This document shows, piece by piece, positions 37,663 through 46,315 of a stretch of DNA of 64,000 bases. The notes beneath the pieces are model-generated. The model saw nothing but the letters and a program-made list of their open reading frames with translations, did not search any database and was not told the DNA's origin. This DNA comes from Pseudoalteromonas sp. S2755. GTDB taxonomy: Bacteria > Pseudomonadota > Gammaproteobacteria > Enterobacterales > Alteromonadaceae. Positions within the stretch are counted from its first letter, which is position 1. Each line of letters opens with the position of its first letter. The translations under genes and the position numbers were made by a program. The stretch lies in the NCBI RefSeq assembly GCF_005886535.1, contig NZ_PNDS01000017.1, forward strand, positions 1-64,000, read 5' to 3'.

Positions 37663-39918
37663 TTACTCATTCACAGCTTGCTTGACTGTTTCTTTCGCGC
37701 TTTGTTCATCTAACAAGTTTAAATCGAAGTCGAACTCATCCACTCGAATTGCTTTTTCACGCTTGCGGTTGTAATCAACCAGTTTTGCGTACTCCTCCTC
37801 GTTGATAAGGTTACCAACGAGTGCATTATCTAAGGTTTGTTCAAAACGAACACCTGGTTGGATCTCACGCTTGCGAACTGCCTTTTTAACTTTGGCAAGC
37901 AGGTCAAGACAACCCATCTTAGCTTTATATGCTTGCTCATTGATATCATGACCATCACCCGCTGTAGGTTTCACAAGATGAGTAAGCTGCGCTTTGAACG
38001 GTGTGTCCATTTGCGCTGCAGCGGCTAACTCTCTGATCATATCATCATTAATCTTAGGCATTTGTTTACCACTAAACTGCATCGTGATCACACGCATAAA
38101 TTTACGAGTACCACTTGCCGGGAAGTTGTCTAAGAACTTATGCAGCGCTTCTTCAGCACTCATAAGTGCATGCCTTGTCGCATAATGGAAATAAGGTGCT
38201 GCTTGCTCACGCTCTGCTACCGCTACTTTCTGCTCATAGTATTTGATTGAAGCCATCGCTGCATATAAGTGACTCATTACATCACCAAGGCGTGCTGACA
38301 GCATTTCTGCTTGCTTCAGTTTTCCGCCTAGCACAAGTAGTGAGAAGTCTGCATATACCGCAAGCTTCGCTGCTAATCTATGCGCGGCTTTTTCATAAGC
38401 ACGCACTTCTGGTAATGGTGACTTTGCATCAGCAGTGAAAGGCATAAGGCCGTATTTGAAAGCGCGTAAGCTGTTGGCAACGCTATAGCTAACTGTTTTT
38501 GTCAAAATACCACGGAATTTACTGTCGGCATCTTTCTCTTCACTGTGAATAGATTCAACCATCGACTGTAGATATGGGTGACAGCGCATTACACCTTGAC
38601 CAAAGATCATCAAATTACGCGTTAGGATGTTCGCACCTTCTACGGTAATCGCTATTGGTTGGGCAACATAACCGCTTGCAAGGGTGTTCTGAGGACCGTT
38701 TTGAATGGCCTTACCCGCTAGGATATCCATTGCAGAGTCCAACACATCGCGCCCCGTTTCAGTCATGTGGTATTTTGCAATTGCTGTTACTACAGATGGC
38801 TTAAGGCCCATGCCTAAGCCTTCTGTTGTTAACACTCGCATTGCCTCTTGCATGTATGCTTTGCCTGCAATGTCCGCAAGCTTTTCTTGAATACCTTCAA
38901 ACTGGCCGATCGAAAGGCCAAATTGCTCACGTACCGCAGCATATTCAGATGCAGATTTCAGTGCGACTTGGCTAGTTGATACGCCTAGCGCTGGTAATGA
39001 AATACCACGTCCAGCACCTAAGCAGCTTACCAACATCTGCCAGCCGCGACCGATATTCTTCTGGCCACCGATAATAAAGTCCATTGGGATAAAAACTTTT
39101 TCACCACGCGTTGTGCCGTTATAGAAGCGTATTCCCATCGGGTCATGACGATTACCAAGTTGCACACCCGGATGGTCATGTGGAATTAACGCACAGGTGA
39201 TCCCTAGTTCTTTCTTACCGCCTAGTAATCCCTCAGGATCCAATACTTTAAATGCTAAACCGAGTACTGTCGCAATCGGCGCAAGTGTGATGTAGCGTTT
39301 GTCCCATGTTATTTCAAGACCAAGTACTTCTTCGCCGTTGTGCATGCCCTTTTTAACAATACCTTGATCCGGAATGCCACCGGCATCTGAACCGGCTTCA
39401 GGGCTTGTTAACGCGAAACACGGAATATCACGACCGTTTGCTAAGCGAGGAAGATAGTGCGCTTGCTGCTCTTTAGTACCATAATGAAGCAATAACTCAC
39501 CCGGACCTAGTGAATTAGGAACCATTACCGTTACCGCAACTGCAGAGGATTTAGTCGCAATTGTACCTACAATCGTTGAGTTTGCGTAAGGGCTAAACTC
39601 TAGACCACCGTATTCTTTTGGAATGATCAAAGAGAAAAATCTCTCTTTTTTCAAAAATTCAAGCACATGCTCCGGCAGGTGTTTGCCATTTTGAATTTCC
39701 GAGTCATCGATCATACTCATTAATTCTTTAACTGGACCTTCTAAAAAGGCTTGCTCTTCTGCGCTTAGCTTAGCTTCAGGTACAGCGCGCAGCGCCGAAA
39801 AGTCAGGCTTACCTTGATAAATCGACCCTTCTAACCAAACATCACCTGCATCTAATGCTTCTTGTTCTGTGATTGAAATGCTTGGGAGGATCTTTCTTAA
39901 ATTCGTTCTTAGGCTCAT
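37663..39918 (-). CDS. fadE: Acyl-CoA dehydrogenase, FadE type
   Basis: A 751-residue flavoenzyme for the first step of fatty-acid beta-oxidation. The acyl-CoA dehydrogenase core occupies about 70-440 (PKEYGGLEFSPYANS, FALTSPEAGSDAGGIPD, GRGWQMLVSCLGAGRGISLPA in two segments). A long C-terminal extension, the FadE-specific DUF1974-like region, follows. It is slightly shorter than E. coli FadE (about 814), as is common in marine gammaproteobacteria. A FadR-like site lies just upstream at 39923-39939. It appears monocistronic. Confidence 0.93.
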   Translation of the reverse strand: MSLRTNLRKILPSISITEQEALDAGDVWLEGSIYQGKPDFSALRAVPEAKLSAEEQAFLEGPVKELMSMIDDSEIQNGKHLPEHVLEFLKKERFFSLIIPKEYGGLEFSPYANSTIVGTIATKSSAVAVTVMVPNSLGPGELLLHYGTKEQQAHYLPRLANGRDIPCFALTSPEAGSDAGGIPDQGIVKKGMHNGEEVLGLEITWDKRYITLAPIATVLGLAFKVLDPEGLLGGKKELGITCALIPHDHPGVQLGNRHDPMGIRFYNGTTRGEKVFIPMDFIIGGQKNIGRGWQMLVSCLGAGRGISLPALGVSTSQVALKSASEYAAVREQFGLSIGQFEGIQEKLADIAGKAYMQEAMRVLTTEGLGMGLKPSVVTAIAKYHMTETGRDVLDSAMDILAGKAIQNGPQNTLASGYVAQPIAITVEGANILTRNLMIFGQGVMRCHPYLQSMVESIHSEEKDADSKFRGILTKTVSYSVANSLRAFKYGLMPFTADAKSPLPEVRAYEKAAHRLAAKLAVYADFSLLVLGGKLKQAEMLSARLGDVMSHLYAAMASIKYYEQKVAVAEREQAAPYFHYATRHALMSAEEALHKFLDNFPASGTRKFMRVITMQFSGKQMPKINDDMIRELAAAAQMDTPFKAQLTHLVKPTAGDGHDINEQAYKAKMGCLDLLAKVKKAVRKREIQPGVRFEQTLDNALVGNLINEEEYAKLVDYNRKREKAIRVDEFDFDLNLLDEQSAKETVKQAVNE

Positions 39919-39922
39919 AATT

Positions 39923-39939
39923 AACTCATCCGACCAGAT
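39923..39939 (-). promoter_or_regulatory. FadR-like operator at fadE
   Basis: On the minus strand the site reads ATCTGGTCGGATGAGTT. It matches 13 of 16 fixed positions of the symmetric form AACTGGTC-N-GACCAGTT. It begins 5 bases upstream of the fadE start codon. FadR repression of fadE in the absence of long-chain acyl-CoA is established in E. coli. Confidence 0.6.
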
Positions 39940-40195
39940 AGATATATCTACATTACGGCATAAAAATTTGATTAGATCAATTACTCTACCTAACTTTTTA
40001 ACGGCTTTTTTACTGAGTTATCGAGTGATTAATATAAATGACTGCAAAATTAATGGCTTACAGCTGTAAGTCGAAAAAAGTAAATTACTGTTCTTAGAAG
40101 TAAATAAGAGTGGACGAGGAGGCTTAACAGCTCTAGCTGCTATGAAATGACAGTTTATTTATAATCAAGATGGTTTTTAAAGCTGAGCACTACCA

Positions 40196-40654
40196 TTAAA
40201 ACAGTGCGATTTTTGCTTTACATAGCTGTTCTATCGTAGCTGGTGAAACAACGACTTCCACTCCGCGTTTGCCTGCACTAACATAAATTTGGTCAAATGC
40301 TAAAGCACTCTCGTGAAGTAAGGTTGGCAGCTGCTTTTTCTGCGCAAACGGACTTATACCACCAATTAAATAACCGGTCACCTTCTGCGCGTTTTGTTGA
40401 TCTGTAAGCTGCGCTTTTTTCCCCTTACATGCTTTAGCAAAGGCTTTTAAATCTACTTGCTGTGTAGCGGGAGAAACGGCTACATGCAATTTACCATCGA
40501 CGTCAATCAAGAGTGTTTTAAATACTTTATTTCGCTCTAGGTTCAGCTTTTTCGCCGCTTCATTAGCAAAGTCGTGATCGTTAGGATCATGCTCAAATTG
40601 CAGCACTTGGAACGCCACTTTCGCCTTTTTTAGTAGGTTAATTGCAGGTGTCAT
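40196..40654 (-). CDS. ybaK: Cys-tRNA(Pro)/Cys-tRNA(Cys) deacylase YbaK
   Basis: A 152-residue trans-editing protein of the YbaK/EbsC family that hydrolyses mischarged Cys-tRNA(Pro). It is recognised from KVFKTLLIDVDGKLHVAVSP, GKKAQLTD, GYLIGGISPFAQKKQLP and the ending VSAGKRGVEVVVSP. Length is typical. It is upstream of fadE on the same strand but separated by 277 bases that hold the fadE control region. It lies downstream of dnaJ behind a terminator. Confidence 0.93.
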   Translation of the reverse strand: MTPAINLLKKAKVAFQVLQFEHDPNDHDFANEAAKKLNLERNKVFKTLLIDVDGKLHVAVSPATQQVDLKAFAKACKGKKAQLTDQQNAQKVTGYLIGGISPFAQKKQLPTLLHESALAFDQIYVSAGKRGVEVVVSPATIEQLCKAKIALF

Positions 40655-40748
40655 TAAAAACTCCTTTAGCAGATTTTGATTTCTGTTATACCAAGAAACA
40701 AAAACTTATGCTATCGCCTTACGATAATACCTATCATCCATCAAAACA

Positions 40749-40777
40749 AAAATGCCCGCTATCGCAGCGGGCATTTT
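40749..40777. terminator. Terminator downstream of dnaJ
   Basis: A perfect 12-base stem AAAATGCCCGCT / AGCGGGCATTTT with an ATCGC loop. It is 15 bases beyond the dnaJ stop and flanked by T-rich tracts usable in both directions. Confidence 0.85.
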
Positions 40778-40791
40778 CAAGTAAGTTCGAT

Positions 40792-41928
40792 TTACTTCGT
40801 CAAGTCATCAAAGAACTTCTTAACGCCGTCGAAAAAGCCTTGAGCTTTAGGACGGTTCTTGCCGTTGTTTTCACCCATAGACTCTTCAAACTCTTGTAGA
40901 AGCTCTTTTTGGCGCTCGTTTAAGTTTACTGGCGTCTCAAGAACAACCTTACAAATTAAGTCGCCTACCGCACCGCTACGCACAGACTTCACGCCTTTGC
41001 CACGCATACGGAACATCTTACCCGTTTGACTTTCCGATGGAATCTTCAGTTTTGCCCGGCCATCTAGGGTTGGCACTTCAATCTCACCACCTAGTGCCGC
41101 CGTCGTAAAGCTAATTGGCACTTCGCAGTACAAGTTGTTGCCGTCACGTACAAAGATTGGGTGCTCTTTTACACTCACTTGTACGTACAGATCGCCGGCT
41201 GGAGCACCATGTGCCCCCGCTTCACCTTCGCCAGACAAACGTACTCTATCACCCGTATCAACCCCTGCTGGAATCTTAACGTTAAGTGTCTTCGTTTTCT
41301 CCACACGGCCTTGTCCGTGACAGCTGTTACACGGGTCTGAAATGATCTGACCTGTGCCCTGACAAGTTGGACAAGTTTGCTGTACCGCAAAGAAGCCTTG
41401 GCGCATTTGCACTTGACCTGCACCATGACAGGTTGTACAAGTTTTAGGCTTAGAACCAGCTTTCGCACCACTACCATCACATGGTTTACAGCTCACCCAA
41501 GTTGGCACTTGGATATCAACTTCCTTCCCACGTACCGCTTCTTCAAGACTTAACTCTAGGTTATATCTTAAATCCGCACCGCGCTGTTGTCTCGATTGAC
41601 GACGACCACCGCCGCCACCAAAGATATCACCGAATACGTCCCCAAAAATATCGCCGAAGTCGCCAGCGCCGCCAAACCCACCATGACCAGCACCACCACC
41701 TTGTTCGAAAGCTGCATGGCCGTATTGATCATACATCTGGCGTTTTTGACTATCAGTCAATATCTCGTAAGCTTCTTTTACTTCTTTGAATTTCGCTTCG
41801 AGTTCAGCGTTACCAGCAGTACGATCAGGGTGATATTTCATTGCAAGGCGTTTATACGCCTTTTTAATGTCACGTTCACTGGCGTCTCTTGCAACACCTA
41901 ATACTTCATAATAGTCAGGTTTAGACAT
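40792..41928 (-). CDS. dnaJ: Chaperone DnaJ (type I Hsp40)
   Basis: A 378-residue co-chaperone that delivers substrates to DnaK and stimulates its ATPase. The J-domain with HPD occupies about 1-70 (AMKYHPDRT). A Gly/Phe-rich linker follows (about 75-125). Four CxxCxGxG zinc repeats lie at about 145-205 ([32 protein letters not shown]), then the C-terminal substrate-binding domains. The ATG at 41928 ([12 protein letters not shown]) was chosen over an upstream extension because DnaJ proteins begin there. It is downstream of dnaK. Confidence 0.97.
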   Translation of the reverse strand: MSKPDYYEVLGVARDASERDIKKAYKRLAMKYHPDRTAGNAELEAKFKEVKEAYEILTDSQKRQMYDQYGHAAFEQGGGAGHGGFGGAGDFGDIFGDVFGDIFGGGGGRRQSRQQRGADLRYNLELSLEEAVRGKEVDIQVPTWVSCKPCDGSGAKAGSKPKTCTTCHGAGQVQMRQGFFAVQQTCPTCQGTGQIISDPCNSCHGQGRVEKTKTLNVKIPAGVDTGDRVRLSGEGEAGAHGAPAGDLYVQVSVKEHPIFVRDGNNLYCEVPISFTTAALGGEIEVPTLDGRAKLKIPSESQTGKMFRMRGKGVKSVRSGAVGDLICKVVLETPVNLNERQKELLQEFEESMGENNGKNRPKAQGFFDGVKKFFDDLTK

Positions 41929-42032
41929 TTTTATCACACTACTCTTTCTTGGCAACTTACATCGTTGCAAACTCTGCCGAGCCCTGTTGCTTGCAAATTA
42001 ATGCCAGACAACAGTCTAATTTATAAACACGT

Positions 42033-42065
42033 AGGGCGCGACAAGCCATACAGCCAGCGCGCCCT
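42033..42065 (-). other. GC-rich stem-loop between dnaK and dnaJ
   Basis: AGGGCGCG and CGCGCCCT form an 8-base stem around a 17-base loop. No T-run follows, so it is unlikely to be a full terminator. It could reduce dnaJ transcription relative to dnaK or stabilise the dnaK message end. Confidence 0.5.
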
Positions 42066-42081
42066 CCTTCAAGACCTACAA

Positions 42082-44004
42082 TTACTTGTCGTCTTTAACT
42101 TCTTCAAATTCAGCGTCAACTACGTCGTCGTCTTTTTTCGCTGAACCTTGTTGGGCACCTGCATCACCGCCAGCTTGTTGAGCCTGCGCTTTTGCTTGAG
42201 CGATTTCCATAAGCTTCTGAGATTTCTCTGCTAGCGCTTGTGTCTTAGCATCGATTTCTTCTTTGCTGTCGCCTTTGATTGCCGTTTCTAGCTCGCCAAG
42301 TGCCGCTTCAATTGCGGTCTTGTCATCAGCTGGAAGGTCGTCACCCGCTTCTTCAACTTGCTTGCGTGTAGCATGAACAAGCGCATCAGCTTGGTTACGA
42401 GCACCAACTAGCTCTTCAAACTTTTTGTCTTCTTCAGCATTTGCTTCTGCATCACGTACCATCTTCTCTACTTCATCGTCACTTAGACCTGAAGAAGCTT
42501 GGATTGTGATCTTCTGCTCTTTACCTGTGTCTTTGTCTTTTGCAGACACATGTAAGATACCATCAGCATCCACATCAAAAGTAACTTCGATTTGTGGAAC
42601 ACCGCGCTGCGCCGGGCGAATACCTTCTAGGTTGAATTGACCTAGAGACTTATTATCGCTTGAGCGTTTACGCTCACCCTGTAGTACGTGAATTGTTACT
42701 GCTGACTGATTGTCTTCTGCTGTTGAGAAAGTTTGCGACTTTTTAGTAGGAATAGTCGTGTTTTTCTCGATTAGCGCAGTCATTACTTGACCCATAGTCT
42801 CAATACCTAGAGATAGAGGACAAACGTCAAGTAGTAGTACGTCTTTCACGTCACCCGCAAGTACACCACCTTGAACAGCAGCACCAACCGCTACCGCTTC
42901 ATCAGGGTTTACGTCTTTACGAGGCTCTTTACCGAAGAACTCTGCAACTTTCTTCTGTACAAGTGGCATACGTGTTTGACCACCAACTAGGATGATATCA
43001 TTGATGTCGCTTACAGAAAGATCAGCATCTGCTAGTGCACGTTTTAGCGGCTCAATTGATTGCGCAACCAAGTCTTCAACTAGTGACTCAAGTTTTGCAC
43101 GAGTTAGCTTAACGTTCATGTGCTTAGGACCTGTTGCATCAGCAGTAACATATGGTAGATTTACCTCAGTTTGCTGTGCAGAAGACAGCTCGATCTTCGC
43201 TTTTTCTGCTGCTTCCTTAACACGCTGCATCGCTAGCGGGTCAGTTTTTAGGTCGATGCCTTGGTCTTTCTTAAATTCTGCAACTAGGTAGTTGATAACG
43301 CGGTTATCAAAGTCTTCACCACCTAAGTGAGTGTCACCGTTAGTTGCTAGAACTTCAAACGTGTGCTCACCTTCAACTTCATCAATCTCGATGATTGAGA
43401 TATCGAATGTACCACCACCTAAGTCGTATACTGCAACAACGTTGTCGCCTTGCTTCTTATCCATGCCGTAAGCAAGTGCTGCGGCTGTTGGCTCATTGAT
43501 AATACGCTTAACTTCAAGACCTGCGATACGACCAGCATCTTTAGTTGCTTGACGCTGTGAATCGTTGAAATATGCAGGAACTGTGATAACAGCTTCTGTT
43601 ACTGGCTCACCAAGAAAGTCTTCAGCTGTTTTCTTCATTTTCTTAAGAACTTCAGCTGAGATCTGAGGTGCAGCTCTTTTCTCACCACGTACTTCAACCC
43701 AAGCGTCGCCGTTGTCCGCTTTTACGATGTTGAAAGGCATGATGCTAAGATCACGCTGTACTTCTTCATCTTCAAAACGACGACCAATTAGACGCTTGAT
43801 AGCATAAAGTGTGTTTTTAGGGTTAGTCACCGCCTGGCGTTTCGCTGGCTGACCTACTAGTGTTTCACCATCATCTGTAAATGCAATAACAGAAGGAGTT
43901 GTGCGGTCGCCCTCAGCATTTTCAATAACGCGCGGCTTGTCACCATCAAGTACCGCTACGCAAGAGTTAGTAGTACCTAAATCGATTCCAATAATTTTAC
44001 CCAT
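42082..44004 (-). CDS. dnaK: Chaperone DnaK (Hsp70)
   Basis: A 640-residue ATP-dependent chaperone. The nucleotide-binding domain spans about 1-385 ([41 protein letters not shown]). The substrate-binding domain (about 390-510) follows the [11 protein letters not shown] linker. A helical lid ends in a Gln/Ala-rich tail with the [16 protein letters not shown] acidic end. GGAGATGATTC precedes the ATG. A sigma-32-like promoter is visible upstream. grpE is not adjacent. Confidence 0.98.
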   Translation of the reverse strand: MGKIIGIDLGTTNSCVAVLDGDKPRVIENAEGDRTTPSVIAFTDDGETLVGQPAKRQAVTNPKNTLYAIKRLIGRRFEDEEVQRDLSIMPFNIVKADNGDAWVEVRGEKRAAPQISAEVLKKMKKTAEDFLGEPVTEAVITVPAYFNDSQRQATKDAGRIAGLEVKRIINEPTAAALAYGMDKKQGDNVVAVYDLGGGTFDISIIEIDEVEGEHTFEVLATNGDTHLGGEDFDNRVINYLVAEFKKDQGIDLKTDPLAMQRVKEAAEKAKIELSSAQQTEVNLPYVTADATGPKHMNVKLTRAKLESLVEDLVAQSIEPLKRALADADLSVSDINDIILVGGQTRMPLVQKKVAEFFGKEPRKDVNPDEAVAVGAAVQGGVLAGDVKDVLLLDVCPLSLGIETMGQVMTALIEKNTTIPTKKSQTFSTAEDNQSAVTIHVLQGERKRSSDNKSLGQFNLEGIRPAQRGVPQIEVTFDVDADGILHVSAKDKDTGKEQKITIQASSGLSDDEVEKMVRDAEANAEEDKKFEELVGARNQADALVHATRKQVEEAGDDLPADDKTAIEAALGELETAIKGDSKEEIDAKTQALAEKSQKLMEIAQAKAQAQQAGGDAGAQQGSAKKDDDVVDAEFEEVKDDK

Positions 44005-44051
44005 GAATCATCTCCGACTTCAAAATTCGTTGTTCAGTTAGTTGATTTGAT

Positions 44052-44079
44052 AAATAAGGTCACCGATTTGTAATTCAAG
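44052..44079 (-). promoter_or_regulatory. Sigma-32 (heat-shock)-like promoter of dnaK
   Basis: On the minus strand CTTGAAT is followed after 13 bases by CCTTATTT. These resemble the RpoH consensus CTTGAAA and CCCCAT-T. It is about 48 bases before the dnaK ATG. Confidence 0.55.
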
Positions 44080-44210
44080 CGTCACAACTAAAAAAAAATG
44101 AAAAAAATTGAAATTTTTTTGCTTTTCGAACGTTTCGGTCAAAAAAGCACCCTTAATTGCTTATTTTGAAACAAGTGAAGAGGAAAATACGATGTATTTG
44201 ACGCTTGATT

Positions 44211-44227
44211 ACCTGGTTAGACCAGTT
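44211..44227 (+). promoter_or_regulatory. FadR-like operator upstream of the thioesterase
   Basis: The site reads ACCTGGTTAGACCAGTT; its complement AACTGGTCTAACCAGGT matches 14 of 16 fixed positions of AACTGGTC-N-GACCAGTT. It lies about 40 bases before the chosen thioesterase start, a position where binding could block transcription. Confidence 0.55.
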
Positions 44228-44266
44228 ATGCTAAGTGCAACATAATAAATAATGAGAAATGACAAC

Positions 44267-45061
44267 ATGACATTTGATGAAATTATTCAATCGGAGCATT
44301 TACAACAAGCGCAAACACAAATGACGTTTCCTGCAAGTTGGTGTCAAGGCCGTACTGCGTTCGGCGGATTGTCTGCCGCAATCGCGGTACAAAGTATGAA
44401 GCACCAACTGACAGAGCCTCGTCGGCTACTCTCCGTGAGCGTAAATTTTGTTGGACCACTGCTAGAAGGCCTACCATTTACAGTTGCAACTACCATTCTG
44501 CGTAGCGGTAAAAATGCCACTCAAATGCAGACTCAGCTGATCCAGTCAGGCAATGTTTGTCTTATTGCTATCGGTTGTTTTGGCAAGGATAGAGCATCCG
44601 CTATCCAAGTTACAAATGAAGATAGCCCTACTCTTTCAGCTGTTAATCCAAAGGCAGTTCTTCCATACCAAGAGGGTGTGATGCCTGCATTTTTCCAACA
44701 TGTCTCGCTCAATGCTCAGCAAGGCGCTTTGCCATTTTCCGGCGCACCATCTTCAAACCTGGGTGGCTGGATGCGATTTAAAGCACAATCTACTTCGGTA
44801 AATGAACTACATACACTGGCTCTCGCTGATTCATGGCCACCAACATTGCTCCAGATGTGTAAAGCACCAAGCCCCGCCAGCAGTATGTCTTGGTACATTG
44901 AATTTGTGTGTGATATTTCACTCGACTCAGAGTCTTGGCTTGGATTTGAAGCCGTGACCCACCATAGCCAAAATGGATACGGTATTGAAGATGCAAAAAT
45001 TTGGTCACAAGATGGCAAGTTGCTCGCCCTAAGCCGCCAAACCGTCGCGGTATTTGATTAA
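44267..45061 (+). CDS. TesB-like acyl-CoA thioesterase (double hotdog)
   Basis: A 264-residue cytosolic protein of the thioesterase-like superfamily. Two hotdog halves are inferred: the N-terminal one carries TAFGGLSAAIAVQSM and LLSVSVNFVGPLLEG, and the C-terminal one contains WMRFKAQ and the ending GKLLALSRQTVAVFD. It likely hydrolyses acyl-CoA. The start at 44267 (MTFDEI) is preferred because GAGA lies about nine bases upstream; an ATG at 44252 would add five residues. It is divergent from dnaK, with a FadR-like site upstream. Confidence 0.85.
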   Translation: MTFDEIIQSEHLQQAQTQMTFPASWCQGRTAFGGLSAAIAVQSMKHQLTEPRRLLSVSVNFVGPLLEGLPFTVATTILRSGKNATQMQTQLIQSGNVCLIAIGCFGKDRASAIQVTNEDSPTLSAVNPKAVLPYQEGVMPAFFQHVSLNAQQGALPFSGAPSSNLGGWMRFKAQSTSVNELHTLALADSWPPTLLQMCKAPSPASSMSWYIEFVCDISLDSESWLGFEAVTHHSQNGYGIEDAKIWSQDGKLLALSRQTVAVFD

Positions 45062-45121
45062 CATTGATAAATTTGGGCGCATCAAGCAAACTAGCATAAA
45101 AGGAAATCAACGGATTTTTGT

Positions 45122-46315
45122 GTGATTACAGCTTGCCCTGAATGCGATACACTTGTTGAAATAGACTCTATCGAGTCACAAAAGCGTGCGGTGTGCCCAA
45201 ACTGTCGGTGTGTCTTATGCCATGTACAAGGGCATCAAAACCAATTAGTGCAAGCCTTTAGCTTTTCTGCGTTACTATTTTTGTTCGCAAGCTTATTTCC
45301 AGACTTTATTTCCTACACGCAACACGGTATCACTCAAGTTGTAAGCCTCTGGCAAGCACTCATATTGTTAGCTGAACATTACAGCTATTTTCTAGCTGGA
45401 TTATTTGCCTTCACTATCCTAGTTATGCCTGTTGCCGTATGCTCGTTGCTACTACTCGCACACACCGAGTATTGGCAAATCATCAATGCGCACAATGCCC
45501 GGCATTTAGCAAAATTACTCTCAGCACTAAAACCGCTTAATCTCACCGATATATTTTTAGTTGCCGTGCTTGTGAGCGCTTTTAAATTAATGTCTTTTGC
45601 TGAATTGGAGATGGGCCTTGGGTTTTGGGCCTATATTTTATTCGTTTTATGTTTTATTGAAGCCCTCTCACTTTTTGACCACGAGTATATGTGGCGTAAT
45701 CAGACTCAATGTAATCGTCACCTAGTGGAGCCGAAGAATTTATCTTCCACGCTAAAACGTTGCAAGGTTTGTGGCTTTTTGGGAGAAGGTGAAAAGTGTC
45801 AGCGTTGCTACGCCAAACTAAAATACCGAAAGTCTCAATCTACGCAAAAAAGCTTAGCTTGGATGCTCACCAGCGTCGTGCTACTTGTACCGGCTAATTT
45901 TCTACCCATCATGGATACCATTAGTCTTGGCCTCCATACACCTGCGACGATTTTTTCAGGCGTTCAAGTACTTTGGGAAGCCGGTTCTTATCCCGTAGCA
46001 ACACTTATTTTTCTCGCAAGTATATGTATTCCTATCGCAAAAGCGTTACTATTGAGTTACTTACTAATACGAGTTAAAAAACCCAAAGACCCAATCACAG
46101 CAACAAAAGTGTATCGCTTGCTTGAATTCATTGGCCGCTGGTCGATGATAGATGTGTTTGTGGTGATTATCTTAGTTTCTTTGGTGCAACTTGGTACGGT
46201 GCTAAATGTCGAACCGGAAATTGGTATCGTATTTTTTACTTTGATGGTGCTTTGCCAAATCGCAGCCGTTAATAGTTTTGATCCAAGATTATTGTGGGAT
46301 AAAAATAATCAATGA
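45122..46315 (+). CDS. pqiA: Paraquat-inducible protein A (PqiA/YebS-like)
   Basis: A 397-residue inner-membrane protein of the PqiA family. Two PqiA units are each preceded by a zinc ribbon: CPECDT...CPNCRC near residue 5-25 and CKVCG...CQRCY at about 220-235. Eight hydrophobic segments follow in two groups of four. It is inferred to be the inner-membrane part of a PqiABC lipid-transport bridge between the membranes. The start is GTG. It overlaps pqiB by four bases. Confidence 0.92.
   Translation: MITACPECDTLVEIDSIESQKRAVCPNCRCVLCHVQGHQNQLVQAFSFSALLFLFASLFPDFISYTQHGITQVVSLWQALILLAEHYSYFLAGLFAFTILVMPVAVCSLLLLAHTEYWQIINAHNARHLAKLLSALKPLNLTDIFLVAVLVSAFKLMSFAELEMGLGFWAYILFVLCFIEALSLFDHEYMWRNQTQCNRHLVEPKNLSSTLKRCKVCGFLGEGEKCQRCYAKLKYRKSQSTQKSLAWMLTSVVLLVPANFLPIMDTISLGLHTPATIFSGVQVLWEAGSYPVATLIFLASICIPIAKALLLSYLLIRVKKPKDPITATKVYRLLEFIGRWSMIDVFVVIILVSLVQLGTVLNVEPEIGIVFFTLMVLCQIAAVNSFDPRLLWDKNNQ

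Noticed and set aside
39967-39981. TTGAT-TAG-ATCAA upstream of fadE as an FNR box.
   Set aside because: The spacer is three bases instead of four, so it does not fit FNR, and the gene gives no reason for such control.
41481-41901. Long plus-strand frames opposite dnaJ, and similar ones opposite dnaK, glgP, fadE and others.
   Set aside because: They lie wholly inside well-supported genes on the other strand, lack family features and have compositions expected of shadow frames.
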